Shown: one piece after another, positions 12,445-22,625 of the stretch | Layout of the letters: each line of letters opens with the position of its first letter | Position numbering within the stretch: position 1 is the stretch's first letter | Origin: Rosa chinensis | Taxonomy: Eukaryota; Streptophyta; Magnoliopsida; Rosales; Rosaceae | Length of the DNA: 64,000 nucleotides | Assembly (NCBI RefSeq): GCF_002994745.2 | Contig: NC_037089.1 | Location: 88,064,347 to 88,128,346, forward strand | Reading direction: 5' to 3' | Made by a program: the position numbers and the translations under genes | The notes under the pieces: model-generated | Databases searched by the model: none | What the model saw: only the letters and a program-made list of their open reading frames with translations | Told to the model about the DNA's origin: nothing

Positions 12445-13341
12445 CTATACTATTATTAAGAGAATAGGGTTTGTCAGCTAAAATTGAAATTTTTGACAGA
12501 ATTAACCTTATATTATTATAAAATGTTGAATAACACTTAATTTGTTGGGGTATAAATGTAAAACACAAATAGAAGAAAAAATAGAAAACTAAAATAAAAT
12601 AAAATAAAAAACCACTCAAAGAACTCTTGCCTCCAACACCACCACGTCCAAGCAATTTCACCCACCTTCGGTAACCGATCGGGAACCGCTGGGGTACTAG
12701 CACCATCCCATTTTCTAGATATTTTAATTCATTGTTGATTTTATTGAAACTAAGAAGGCTTTTTAATGTGCAATAGGTTCTACAGGAGAGGGTGTTCGCA
12801 TTTGCAAAGCTTGCTTCCCAGGTTTCTGTGCAATGTGTTTTCCCTCTATCCATACTATTGTCTGAAACTTGAATCAATGACACTAGCTATTACTGACTTC
12901 TCTTCTTTACTTTTTTTTTTCCTTATGATGTCATTGTTTGCAACTAAGGGCTAACCATGAAACAATAGGACACTACTGTCCTATCAAAGATCCAGAAGTC
13001 TCTCTTTGCACTAAAGAGTTCTCAACTTCTCATAGTTCTCAAAGCTGAAAATACATTCTCTGTATTTCATGTTGGGACTTGACTTTTATTAATTTTCTTT
13101 ATTTTTGGCAATGTATATATGGACTCGGTCAATTTCTTCTACCAGGATGTGTACCATCCATTTGAAACACCAATTAATTTGATTGTTTTTTTTTCCCTTC
13201 CAATCTGAAACAGTATTAATATTGTTATCATATTAGTAATTGGTTTTTATCATATTATATTCCTGAGAAGAATTATTATTTCCACAACCGACTAAAGATC
13301 GCATATGTGTTTTACACGCATCGCGTGTGTGAATTGCTAGT
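12445..13341 (+). mobile_element. Non-autonomous Helitron
   Basis: The 5' end, CTATACTATTATTAAGAG, is very like plant Helitron starts (TC followed by TATACTATTA), with the leading T apparently changed. The 3' end has the hairpin ACACGC-ATC-GCGTGT (about 13314-13328) followed 8 bases later by CTAGT at 13337-13341, matching the CTRRT rule. No RepHel protein is encoded. The base after CTAGT is A rather than the expected host T, a small mismatch with the model. It lies within the left arm of the surrounding TIR element. Confidence 0.6.
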
Positions 13342-13378
13342 ATGTATATATATATAATTATATTGTATATGTATATAT

Positions 13379-13540
13379 TGTTATAAAGTAGAGGGGAGAT
13401 GAAGAGAGAATAGTTGGGAGGAAGTCGAAAATCTCTTTCAGTCTCATTTGCCTCCTTTAAATAGAGGTAGAGTTTACATCAAAGTACACAACTAATGAGT
13501 ATTTACGTGGACAGCCATATAGATAATAATACTTACAACA
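13379..13540 (-). repeat. Left LTR (3' LTR in sense orientation)
   Basis: 162 bp, identical in length to the right copy. The adjacent polypurine tract at 13541-13550 marks it as the 3' LTR of a minus-strand element. Confidence 0.85.
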
Positions 13541-13686
13541 CTCCCCCTTGGATGTCCACTAATGAATGATGGTATTGGACGCGCTTATTGTTGCCTTGTT
13601 AAAAACCTTGCCAGGTAACAAAAACCCAGTGGGACAAAAATAACCCTGGTCGAAGGACAAAAATAGCACAACGCGCATATGTCCTA

Positions 13687-16600
13687 GGTAGCATACTTTT
13701 GGATGCTACCCCTGATGAAAATCTCCCCCTGATTGTTGCAAGACTCAATTACGTATGCGATAAGCTACATGAACCATGTATAGTAGTTTGATATGTCTAT
13801 CACTGAAGTGAGACCATGTGTGCTTTTCATATAGGGGTCATCATAAATTTTCATACCTGCAAAGTTAAAGCAATACTAACAAAGCTAGACAATATAAAGA
13901 AATTGATACATTTATCTTTGTATAGTTTAAAACATTGAAAAATCATCATGTCATACCTAGCCATACACATCAATATCTTTGTGTATTGATATGTCTCATA
14001 AGCTCTTCAAGAGCTCTAAATAATTCATAACTTTGCGAAAGTTAGAATATGTTGCAACATTATAATCATAATTCGAATTCGATAGTAGTCTCGTCATAGT
14101 ACTCATTAAGGCAATTTAGATCTTGTTGACTAGAACGAAATGAGTACATATGAGCTAGCTTTAGACTCTTTGATTCCATGAGTGAGCTTCAGGCTCTTTC
14201 AACCTTTCATGGACTCGCATTTGAATCATTCATGTATTTGAATCCCTTGAGTATTTGATAAGAAATACACTTATTATGACACTTTGCTTTTGAGATTTTG
14301 TTTTTAGCAATGTGTCTTCATAATATACGATGCCAAAGTGCCATAAATCTCTTGTTAATATAACAGCTGTATGTAATATTGTACTTATAGAAAATTGTCA
14401 TTCATATAAGGGAAGATATTCATAATCTCAAGTCTCTATAAATAGACATTGTGTCATAGTGATTTATCTTCACTTTTGATAAATACATTTTTGTACCATG
14501 TAGGGTTAAAGGTCCAAGTATTTCATCACGTTTCAAATATTCAATTTCATTGGAATTGCCTCTTTCCAATTTGGCCAATAATATACTTTGTCGACAGTCA
14601 TGGTGAAACGTGGTATAGCATTCATACAGCCCTTAAAGATTTTTGGTAGCCACCAAATGTAAATTATCATCGATGATTAACAATCATAGATCCCACACAT
14701 TCTTATATGCATGCATTAGCTATAATAAGCTTATTGATATTGGGTACCCATGCCACTTCTGGGGCATACATTGTCGCTTCTAGGACAATCATCTCTCATA
14801 GATGAATTATGTAGCGAATATGGATCTTTTTACTTATAATCTCATATAGAGCATTATAGGGCTTGTATAATCTTCCATGTTTTGGGAGTTTAAAACTTTA
14901 GACCTGGTGGATACAATCCACACAAATTCACGCATTTATTCAAATAACAGTAGTCTTTCCTCCCCCTAACGGCGGGAATACTGTCTTATTATGACCATGC
15001 TCAAAAGATGCATTCAAAAATCTATCACTTTCTTTGGAGTGAAGGTGTTCATTGGCTGGTGGCGTACCCAAACCAAGTTTTAGGTCAAAAAACGTTTTGT
15101 CCATTAGCATCAACCATATTGATTTATTATTGCATTACTAAGACATCATTTCATAATGGCGTACTTACACCCTTTATATGTGTAGCCATATTAGGAGTTG
15201 GGATATTGTTTAATGACATTCTCTTCAGGAGAACCATGTCAATTGGATACACTTGCATCCTACAAATCAAATGGAGTCTACATTGTTTGTATTAATACGG
15301 TCTCAAGGACTTTAACCCAAGCAGATGTCTTTGCATTTAGCATATAATTTTGTCACTTTCTTTTATCAATTCACTAGTTTTGATATTTCTCAAAGTCAAA
15401 ATGAGACGGTGGATAAATATCTCACACCAATTCATATCGTTCTTCAGAAACAATATTTCTCCCCCTCATTGCAGGAGGATTGTCTCATTAAAGTGACAAC
15501 TCGCAAATATGTAAATAAACAATTTGCTTGTGAGTAAGATTAGCAATCATCAAACTTGTAAGTGATTCCATGCAACATGGTAGACAAAAGATGACGTAAC
15601 CGGTCATGCCAAAATAGTGTATTTGGTTAAAGGAACTTTAGGTTCATGATATCATATGCCTTAATTTACTGCAGAAAATTCGATACAGTATATATCCGAT
15701 AGCATAAAGTCTTCTCCAACCATATAGTAAGCAATTAATGCAACAATATTTCAAATTCGGTAACATGATAGTAGCTCATTTGGAGCCATAGATCAAGATC
15801 TACAACTCTTGATATGGTTGTTACCTTAGCTTCAGTAAACATTAATTGTGAAATACTGATAATTGGAATGGACCAACTTCATTTTAAACTACTGGCCAAA
15901 ATGATATACTCGAAAATTTCGAGTTAAAGACTACAATCCATAAGAACAAGTAACTTTATCATGTGGAGAACCTCAAGTTCTGTGTCACATATAAATGTGT
16001 AGTCATAAAGAGGAGGGACTTCAGGCCCTCATATAATTGGAGATCCAAAAAACTTGAGGTTTCAATTTTTTTCAATTTATAATAACCTCTTAAGGAACAT
16101 CAGGTTCCTAGATAATCGGATTAAGAAACATTTATAGTTTCAATGGGAACTCAAAAGGATACAATAAATCTATGGAGTAGCACAATAGTGCTTTCAAGTT
16201 GCTTATTGTAAGCAAAAGAGATGTGTGATGATCTCAATGTTCTTACTAGTCAATGCAATTTAATTTGACCAGTGCCCTTTCAAAAATGGCTTGATAATCA
16301 TCCACCATATAGTGTACCATAGGCGACACACACCCAATTTACAATTTCCGCACATATGTGGATGTTAGGACAGTATTTTCATTGACTTCTGATTTTTTTC
16401 TTGCCATGATCCACTTCTGGTGGCATTTCATGGTATAGCCATGTCAATCGGCTTTCTTACTATACAATGAGATCTATGAGACGGGGAGATTATACATCTC
16501 TAATAATATTGGAGGCACAGAATGCAAAGGGACAATAATGTGTGTTCTTCTGGAACCATCAATCAGATATGTAAGATCTGAGATGATTGTTATATTAGCC

Positions 16601-18130
16601 TCATAAGCATAAGCTTTAATAATATTTTCTGGACACCATGCATAAAATTGCATTGCCTGAAAATCACTCAAAACATAAGTTTGAAGATGACACAAATCAA
16701 ATTTGTAAGAATTGAGTAGATCTCATACGATATACACGAAGTTTCTGGTCCATGTTATACAATTAAAACATGACGTTCAATTATTGTATTGTTGTCTGAT
16801 GTAGATTAACATCAAATGTTGTCTGATGTAGATTAACATCAAATGCATTTTGAACTTCTGGCCAAAATAATATACTCGAAATATCGAGTTTAAACTTTAT
16901 GACCATAACTTATGAGTGAAGGACTTTAGATGGTCATTTAGTTAGTTTGATCATTGAGGAACTTCAAGTCCTCATGTAATTAAGGATCAAGGAACTACAG
17001 GTTCTGATCTCTTTTAATTACAAAATCCACGATCACAAATTTGGGGTATACTCATACTCATTTGTCATAGACCAACGGTTAAATATCTGCTTACTTTTAA
17101 ATTGGTGTCAAAATAATCCCCTCAAAGCTTCAGGTTTGAGGTTGACCCAGATTAAAAAATTTCGATAAATTGTCCATATATCCACTCGAAACTTAAGGCT
17201 CGAGTCTGCACAATTAGAACTTCAGGTTCTAAGGTGGAATGCTTTAAGCATACATAAAGAAAAATGTATCAATCGACATATGAAAATAACTCGAAACTTC
17301 TAGTTCGAGTTGACATAAAGTCAAATAAACTATGAATGAATTATATGTGTAATCGAAGCTTCAAGTTCGAATATTTTTTCAATGAACTGCAAGTTCTAAG
17401 ATTTCGTAATTTGAACTTCGGGTTCAAATAAATTTGGTGCTCGAAACTTCAGGTTCGAGGTAACTAAAGTGAATCTTCAAGTTCACTTTTAACTAATTTA
17501 TAGTTTATACTCAAAGCTTCGGGTTTAAGTTTTACTGTTAGAACTTCAAGTTCTGCTATGAAATTTTGAACTTCTGGTTCAAAAATATTACATTCGAAAT
17601 TCATATGTTCGAGGTATAGGACTGCTGGTCCGTATGAGTAACAAAAAAAAAATTAAAAGATAAGTACTGTAACGAAAGTACATAACAAAATAGGAAAATT
17701 GCAGGGAAGAAAAATAAATAGATAAACCATGCAATAAAATTAACTATGGAAACTTCTGGTTCCATTAATGAAGAAAATACACAGAACTTCTAGTCTGCTT
17801 AACTTCACAAAATGATCATCTTTTTTCTCTCCTCTAATCACACAAGTACATAATTTTATCTTGTGGAGAACGTACGTAGCTTCTAGCTTTAACCAAGTGT
17901 TCAAAATTGAACTTCAAATTCACATTGTCGTACGGAGGAGGGAACCCCAATACTAAAATAATTTGAGGAACTTCCGGCCCTCTTATAATTATTAGGGATT
18001 AAAAATATGTGAGTTCATATACCCAATTATATAACTCTAAGGATTTTCTGGCCCTCGTAATTGTATAAATTTATGAGACTTCATATTGCAATTTTTCCAC
18101 TACACAATCTTTGAGGAACTTCAGGCCCTC
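13687..18130 (-). repeat. Array of covarying short hairpins with common loop
   Basis: About 30 perfect or nearly perfect inverted repeats share a 7-8 base loop, in + reading (A/G)CTTC(N)(G/A)G, but have different arms. Examples as arm/loop/arm: 13687-13710 GGTAGCAT/ACTTTTGG/ATGCTACC; 14001-14015 AGCT/CTTCAAG/AGCT; 14750-14767 ATGCC/ACTTCTGG/GGCAT; 14770-14789 ATTGTC/GCTTCTAG/GACAAT; 16013-16030 GAGGG/ACTTCAGG/CCCTC; 16956-16973 GAGGA/ACTTCAAG/TCCTC; 17121-17140 CTCAAA/GCTTCAGG/TTTGAG; 17289-17310 ACTCGAA/ACTTCTAG/TTCGAGT; 17409-17429 ATTTGAA/CTTCGGG/TTCAAAT; 17440-17459 CTCGAA/ACTTCAGG/TTCGAG; 17466-17489 AAAGTGAA/TCTTCAAG/TTCACTTT; 17564-17584 TTTTGAA/CTTCTGG/TTCAAAA; 17746-17765 ATGGAA/ACTTCTGG/TTCCAT. 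Others: 15967, 16093, 16992, 17215, 17353, 17384, 17509, 17540, 17782, 17908, 17965, 18113. Densest at 17.1-17.8 kb. The remaining mismatches are mostly A opposite C. Confidence 0.8.
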
Positions 18131-18974
18131 GTGTAATCATATAAAGAAAATATTTTGAATCATATCATACGTCCTTACCTTTTGAGCATACTTATGCACA
18201 TAATCGTAAGATTGTATAACCTGGATATCAAAAAAATATTGATCCGCCTTTGGGAGTTACTGATCCTGCCATAAATTGAATCAACATAGATAGTGGTCAT
18301 CACTCTCATCACGTCAAGATTGCTTCTCATATTAATCAATTCATAAATACATGTGTAGATGACAACATAAGCCATATACTAATACTTGTAATCATGAAAT
18401 ATATGACGAATTAGGATTGATGCCTAACGACAATTGAGGGAAACACACAAAAAAATCTTATGAGTGTATACTGACAAAAAAAAAAACCCAAAAAAAATGC
18501 TATTAAATAGACAAGTAAAAACTAATGCCTCTATTGCACCTTATGGGATAATACATTGGGTTTTGGTTGCAAAACCAAAAATAAAGGAGAGAGGCATGAT
18601 TATTGACAAAAAAAATTGAGATTGTCAGAAAGGAAAACAGGTATGATTCTATTTGCATGATCAACCAAAATTTTCAGCAATTATACTCATATATGAGAAA
18701 AAGAACATATGTATATCAGTATATAAAGCAGGAATGGATGGCACTGTAATGTTTATATATAAGATTAAAGCATAGATCATAGATCATGAAATAAACTCAT
18801 GAAATAAAGCAGGAATCGATGGCACCTTAAGAAATAAACTGATATGCATAAATGACATAGATCATGAATAAACTCATAGATCATAAGTTATAGTTAATAG
18901 CAACAACGTTGCACCATAAACTCGTAGATCATCATAGAGTTTTCAAAAAATAATAGCAGAGCGTGCTGATAACG

Positions 18975-19136
18975 TGTTATAAAGTAGAGGGAAAATGAAG
19001 AGAGAATAGTTGGGAGGAAGTCGAAAATCTCATTCAGTCTCATTAGCCTCCTTTAAATAGAGGTAGAGTTTACATCAAAGTACACAACTAATGAGTATTT
19101 ACGTGGACAGCCATATAGATAATAATATTTACAACA
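18975..19136 (-). repeat. Right LTR (5' LTR in sense orientation)
   Basis: 162 bp. The primer-binding site lies just left of it (18957-18974, read on -), so this is the promoter-bearing 5' LTR. It differs from the left copy by about five substitutions. Confidence 0.85.
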
Positions 19137-19839
19137 TATATATAATTATATTATATATGTATATATATAATTCGTACAGAAATTTATAAATGTATATTCG
19201 ATGTAGAATTAATATGGTATAAATATATATATTAATGTCATAATTCTAACCCACAAAATTTTTAAAAAAAATTGATTAAAAAAAGTCAAATTTAAAATTG
19301 ATTCCACAAAAATGGAAAGAAAATATATTAATATCTTAATTATAACCCATCAAATTTGGTAAATTGAAGTAATATTCAACTCTTTTAATAAATGAATTTA
19401 ATAAAATTAATGGAAGATTAGTTTACCTTAACTAACAAGTTTATTAGAAAAGTAAAAAATTAAATTGGATCCACAAAAATGGAAAGAAAATGTATTGAAT
19501 TCGTAATTAAAACCTATGAAATCTGGTAATTGAAGAGGTAAGAAAATATCATTAATAAATTGAATTGATAAAATTCTGGATTCCATCATTTCAAAATTTC
19601 TCGATAATTTAATATTGTCGCATCCAAACACAACATTAGGAAGTGTTCCTTAAAGGTCAAGTGAGAGTGTGAGACTTCATTAATACAACTGTTCGTTTAT
19701 TTTTACATGAAAAAAACAATCATAATGTTATTAATACTATGTAGAAATTCAATGAACAATAGGTGTTTAACATAGCAATAAAAAAAGAAAAAGTGCAATT
19801 AAGGAAGGTGTAAAATAGAAGTCATCGTCCACATTAACA

Positions 19840-20620
19840 TTAAAGTCAGCTAACATGTCTTACACGAACAAATAAGTAATAAGTAGCTAATAATGAGCCA
19901 GTAAAGTTTACTGGGGACTTTTCCCTAATGTCATATTTACACTGAAATAGAAATCATCATCCACACTGAAATTTAAAGTCAACTAACATGTCTTACAGTA
20001 ACAAATAAGTACTAAGTAGCCAATGATGAACTAGTATAGTTCACTAGAGACCTTTACCTAATGGCATATTCACACTTATATAGAAGCCATCATCTACTGA
20101 AACTGAAAGAGCTAACATGTTTTGCACGAACAAGTAAGTGTTAAGTAGCCAATGATGAGCTGGTCAAGTTTACTGAGGATCTTTTTCTAATGGCATAATT
20201 AGCTAGCATGTCTTATACGAACAATAAGTACTAAGTAGCTAATAATGAGCCAGTAAAGTTTACTGGAGACCTTTCTCGAATGGTATATTCACACTAAAAC
20301 AGAAGTCATCATCCATTGAAACTTAAAATAAGCTAGTGTGTCTTGCACGAACAAGTAAGTACAAAGTAGCCAATAGTAAAGTTCAACGAGGAATCTTTCC
20401 CTAATAACATATTCACACTAAAATTGAAGCCATATATCATTCACGTTGAAATTGAAAGTCAGCTAAGTATTAACATGTCTTATACGAACAAAAAAGTACT
20501 AAGTAGCTAATAATGAACAAGTATAGTTCACTGGGAACTTTTTTCTAATGACATATTTACACTAAAATAGAAGCTATCATTCACATTTAAAAATCATTAT
20601 TGTCTATTGAAAAATTTGGG
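19840..20620 (+). repeat. Tandem repeat, about 133-bp unit, six copies
   Basis: The phrase ACATGTCTTACACGAACAA or a close variant recurs near 19853, 19986, 20115, 20207, 20337 and 20473, so the spacing is about 133, 129, 92, 130 and 136. The third unit is shortened. Each unit continues with an AAGTAGC-type segment, then AAAGTT(T)ACTGG, and a segment ending in TCACACT(A)AAA. It forms the core of the TIR element between its two arms. No coding potential. Confidence 0.75.
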
Positions 20621-21470
20621 ATTAACAAAACAAGTATACTTTCAAAAATTAATTTCCTCATGTGCAATATATTGTATTCCATATTAAGCAATATATCAAC
20701 TTCCCAATCAATTTAGATATCTAGGTTTTCAATCACCAGATTTTATGAGTTAAAATTACGATTTAAATACATTTTCTTTCCATTTTTGTGAATCCAAATT
20801 AATTTTTGACTTTTCAAGTTAACTTGTTAATGTAAGGTAACTAATCTTCCATTAATTTTATTAAATTTATTTATTAAAAGATTTAAATATTACTTCAATT
20901 TACCAGATTTTATGGATTATAATTACAATATTAATATATATATATATATATATATACACACCACATTAATTCTCCATCGAAAATATATAAATTTTTTGGA
21001 CGAATTATATATATATATATATATATACCCATACTTTTTTTTGAATATGTATAATGAAAAAAAATCCAAAATAATGAAAAAGAAAGAAAGGAAAAAAAAC
21101 CAAACAATATTTTTTTTAGAAGAAAGTCAAAATATTTTAGAGCCGTTATATATTCAACAACATATATATATTGATTAATTATAGATAAGTATATATATAT
21201 ATATATATATATTTCACAAAAATATATAAATATAAATTTTTTTAGACGAATTATATATATATATAATAAAAAAAATGTATCTTTTCTATAAGAAAAATAA
21301 AATAATTTAGAGGCATTAGATTTTGAAAGGATAAGATAATATTTTTATTCAAGAATGACATGACATGATTTGACAAATTAGTGAGATGTATAAGTGACAT
21401 GACTTGACACCTAGAATTGAGTCCACAAATCTTGCCTCATTGAGACCCTATATCATTGCCGATTAATTTA

Positions 21471-22498
21471 TTATTGATATAGAGACAGATAGGCCTGCCG
21501 TGGCTACACATCACTTTCACCATTATCCTCGTTTATATTATTTCCTCTCTAGCTTAGCTATTACAAAATTTGAATTTTAAATGTTAGTGGCTGATCTGCA
21601 TACCGCACTCCATCTATGCACGTACTCAACATTATGTACCAAAGCCAGCTAATATAGCGTACAGCAATTATGATTCCAGGACCAATTTGCCTCCTTCAGT
21701 TTTGGTCCTTTCTCTTTCACGGTTTTCTGTTTTGGATTGGTCCCCAATCTCCCATTACTATTTTGTTGATCAAGTTAATCCATGTCCGACAGGACCCTTA
21801 ATACAACAAGATCGTCGTCTGAATTCCATTGAACCACGATAACAGAGAGCCAAAAAACGGAAACTAATGTAAGAGGTAATGACCGGAATATTCCAATGCC
21901 ATTGACCGAGAAAAACCATAGTGTGCCAATTAAGAATGACACCGTCAGGGATCCGACGGCCGAAACCCGACACTTTCGCAACAAGCCACGTGGCCTTATC
22001 CGGTCATACCTGGCGCTGACACGAATTCTAATATTTAAATCCCTTTTTGTTATTATTCAACGAAAGAAAAGAGAAAAAAAAGAGCTGTTTTTCTTGAAAC
22101 CTAATATTCCGCTGGATATTGGATATTCCATTCATCTTCAACTTCCAGAAAGTGATGGAAGAAAAAGAAGAAACCAAACCTTCCCCGAACGCGCGTGCCA
22201 GATGCTTCGCGGATAATGATATTATTATTAACACTGTTTTCCGTTCCCGAACACGTGGAAATTAATGTTATGATCGTGCCAGAAAATTACAATAGTTGAC
22301 CCAAATAAAACACCGAAAGAAAGGAAGAAAATTTAGAAACGTTGAGTTTAGTTTAATTTCAAGGTGATGCCAAGGTAAAAATTTAACGTGTACGTTGAGG
22401 AATAATGGAATATTCAGAGCATAATGGAGTAGGCATAGCGAATATACTGAGGACAGATCCCGTTCCGTTTGGCGGGACTCGCGCATGTCCTTGAGAAA
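21471..22498 (+). promoter_or_regulatory. Upstream region of the GDPD gene with four P1BS motifs
   Basis: GNATATNC, the binding site of PHR1-type phosphate-starvation MYB factors, occurs at 21886-21893 (GAATATTC), 22121-22128 (GGATATTC), 22408-22415 (GAATATTC) and 22440-22447 (GAATATAC). All lie within 750 bp of the start codon at 22626. No gene is seen in this stretch. Clustering of this motif fits a gene induced by low phosphate. Confidence 0.6.
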
Positions 22499-22507
22499 TA
22501 TAAATAG
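22499..22507 (+). promoter_or_regulatory. TATA box of the GDPD gene
   Basis: TATAAATAG lies 119-127 bases before the ATG at 22626, leaving a leader of roughly 95 bases that includes an A-run (about 22600-22618). Confidence 0.65.
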
Positions 22508-22625
22508 CCCTCCTCAACACTCTTGGATTTCAACAAAAACAACAACACCAAGGTCCCCTCGTTTGTGTTCCCCTCGTCCTTTTTATTTTCCCGTCTTCAA
22601 AAAAAAAAAAAAAAAAAAGGATACT

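Larger units (their letters stand above)
13379..19136 (-). mobile_element. Non-coding Ty1/copia-type LTR element (5.76 kb)
   Basis: Two 162-bp LTRs (13379-13540 and 18975-19136) start TGTTATAAAG and end TTACAACA, and are flanked by a 5-bp duplication TATAT (13374-13378, 19137-19141). They differ at about 5 sites, roughly 3 percent. A polypurine tract (read on -, GGGGGAG) abuts the left LTR, and a primer site reading CGTTATCAGCACGCTCTG on - abuts the right LTR, so the sense strand is -. The LTR contains CTATTTAAAGG as TATA box. I find no gag, protease, integrase or RT in the 5.4-kb interior. Instead it carries many short hairpins (listed separately). It sits in the left arm of the TIR element. 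Confidence 0.85.
12179..21461. mobile_element. Mutator/foldback-like TIR element with nested insertions
   Basis: The ends are inverted copies: 12186-12330 pairs with the reverse complement of about 21300-21435, sharing for example TCAAATCATGTCATGT-type sequence with scattered changes. A 9-bp direct repeat ATTAATTTA lies outside both ends (12170-12178 and 21462-21470), and the left terminus GGAAAATGAT resembles Mutator-like TIR ends. The inverted repeat resumes inside, 19155-19545 against 20727-21010. Between these left-arm parts sit a Helitron and an LTR element. Without them the element is about 2.6 kb with arms of about 0.7 kb around a tandem repeat core. No transposase is present, so it is non-autonomous. 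The right tip carries about 20 extra bases relative to the left, so the terminal alignment is imperfect. Confidence 0.65.

Noticed and set aside
13687..18130. CRISPR-like array
   Set aside because: Units are hairpins with changing arms and irregular spacing, in a plant retroelement; no constant repeat and no spacer regularity.
13541..18974. Degenerate copia pol inside the 5.76-kb LTR element
   Set aside because: No zinc knuckle, protease, integrase or RT motif could be recognised on either strand; hairpins dominate instead.
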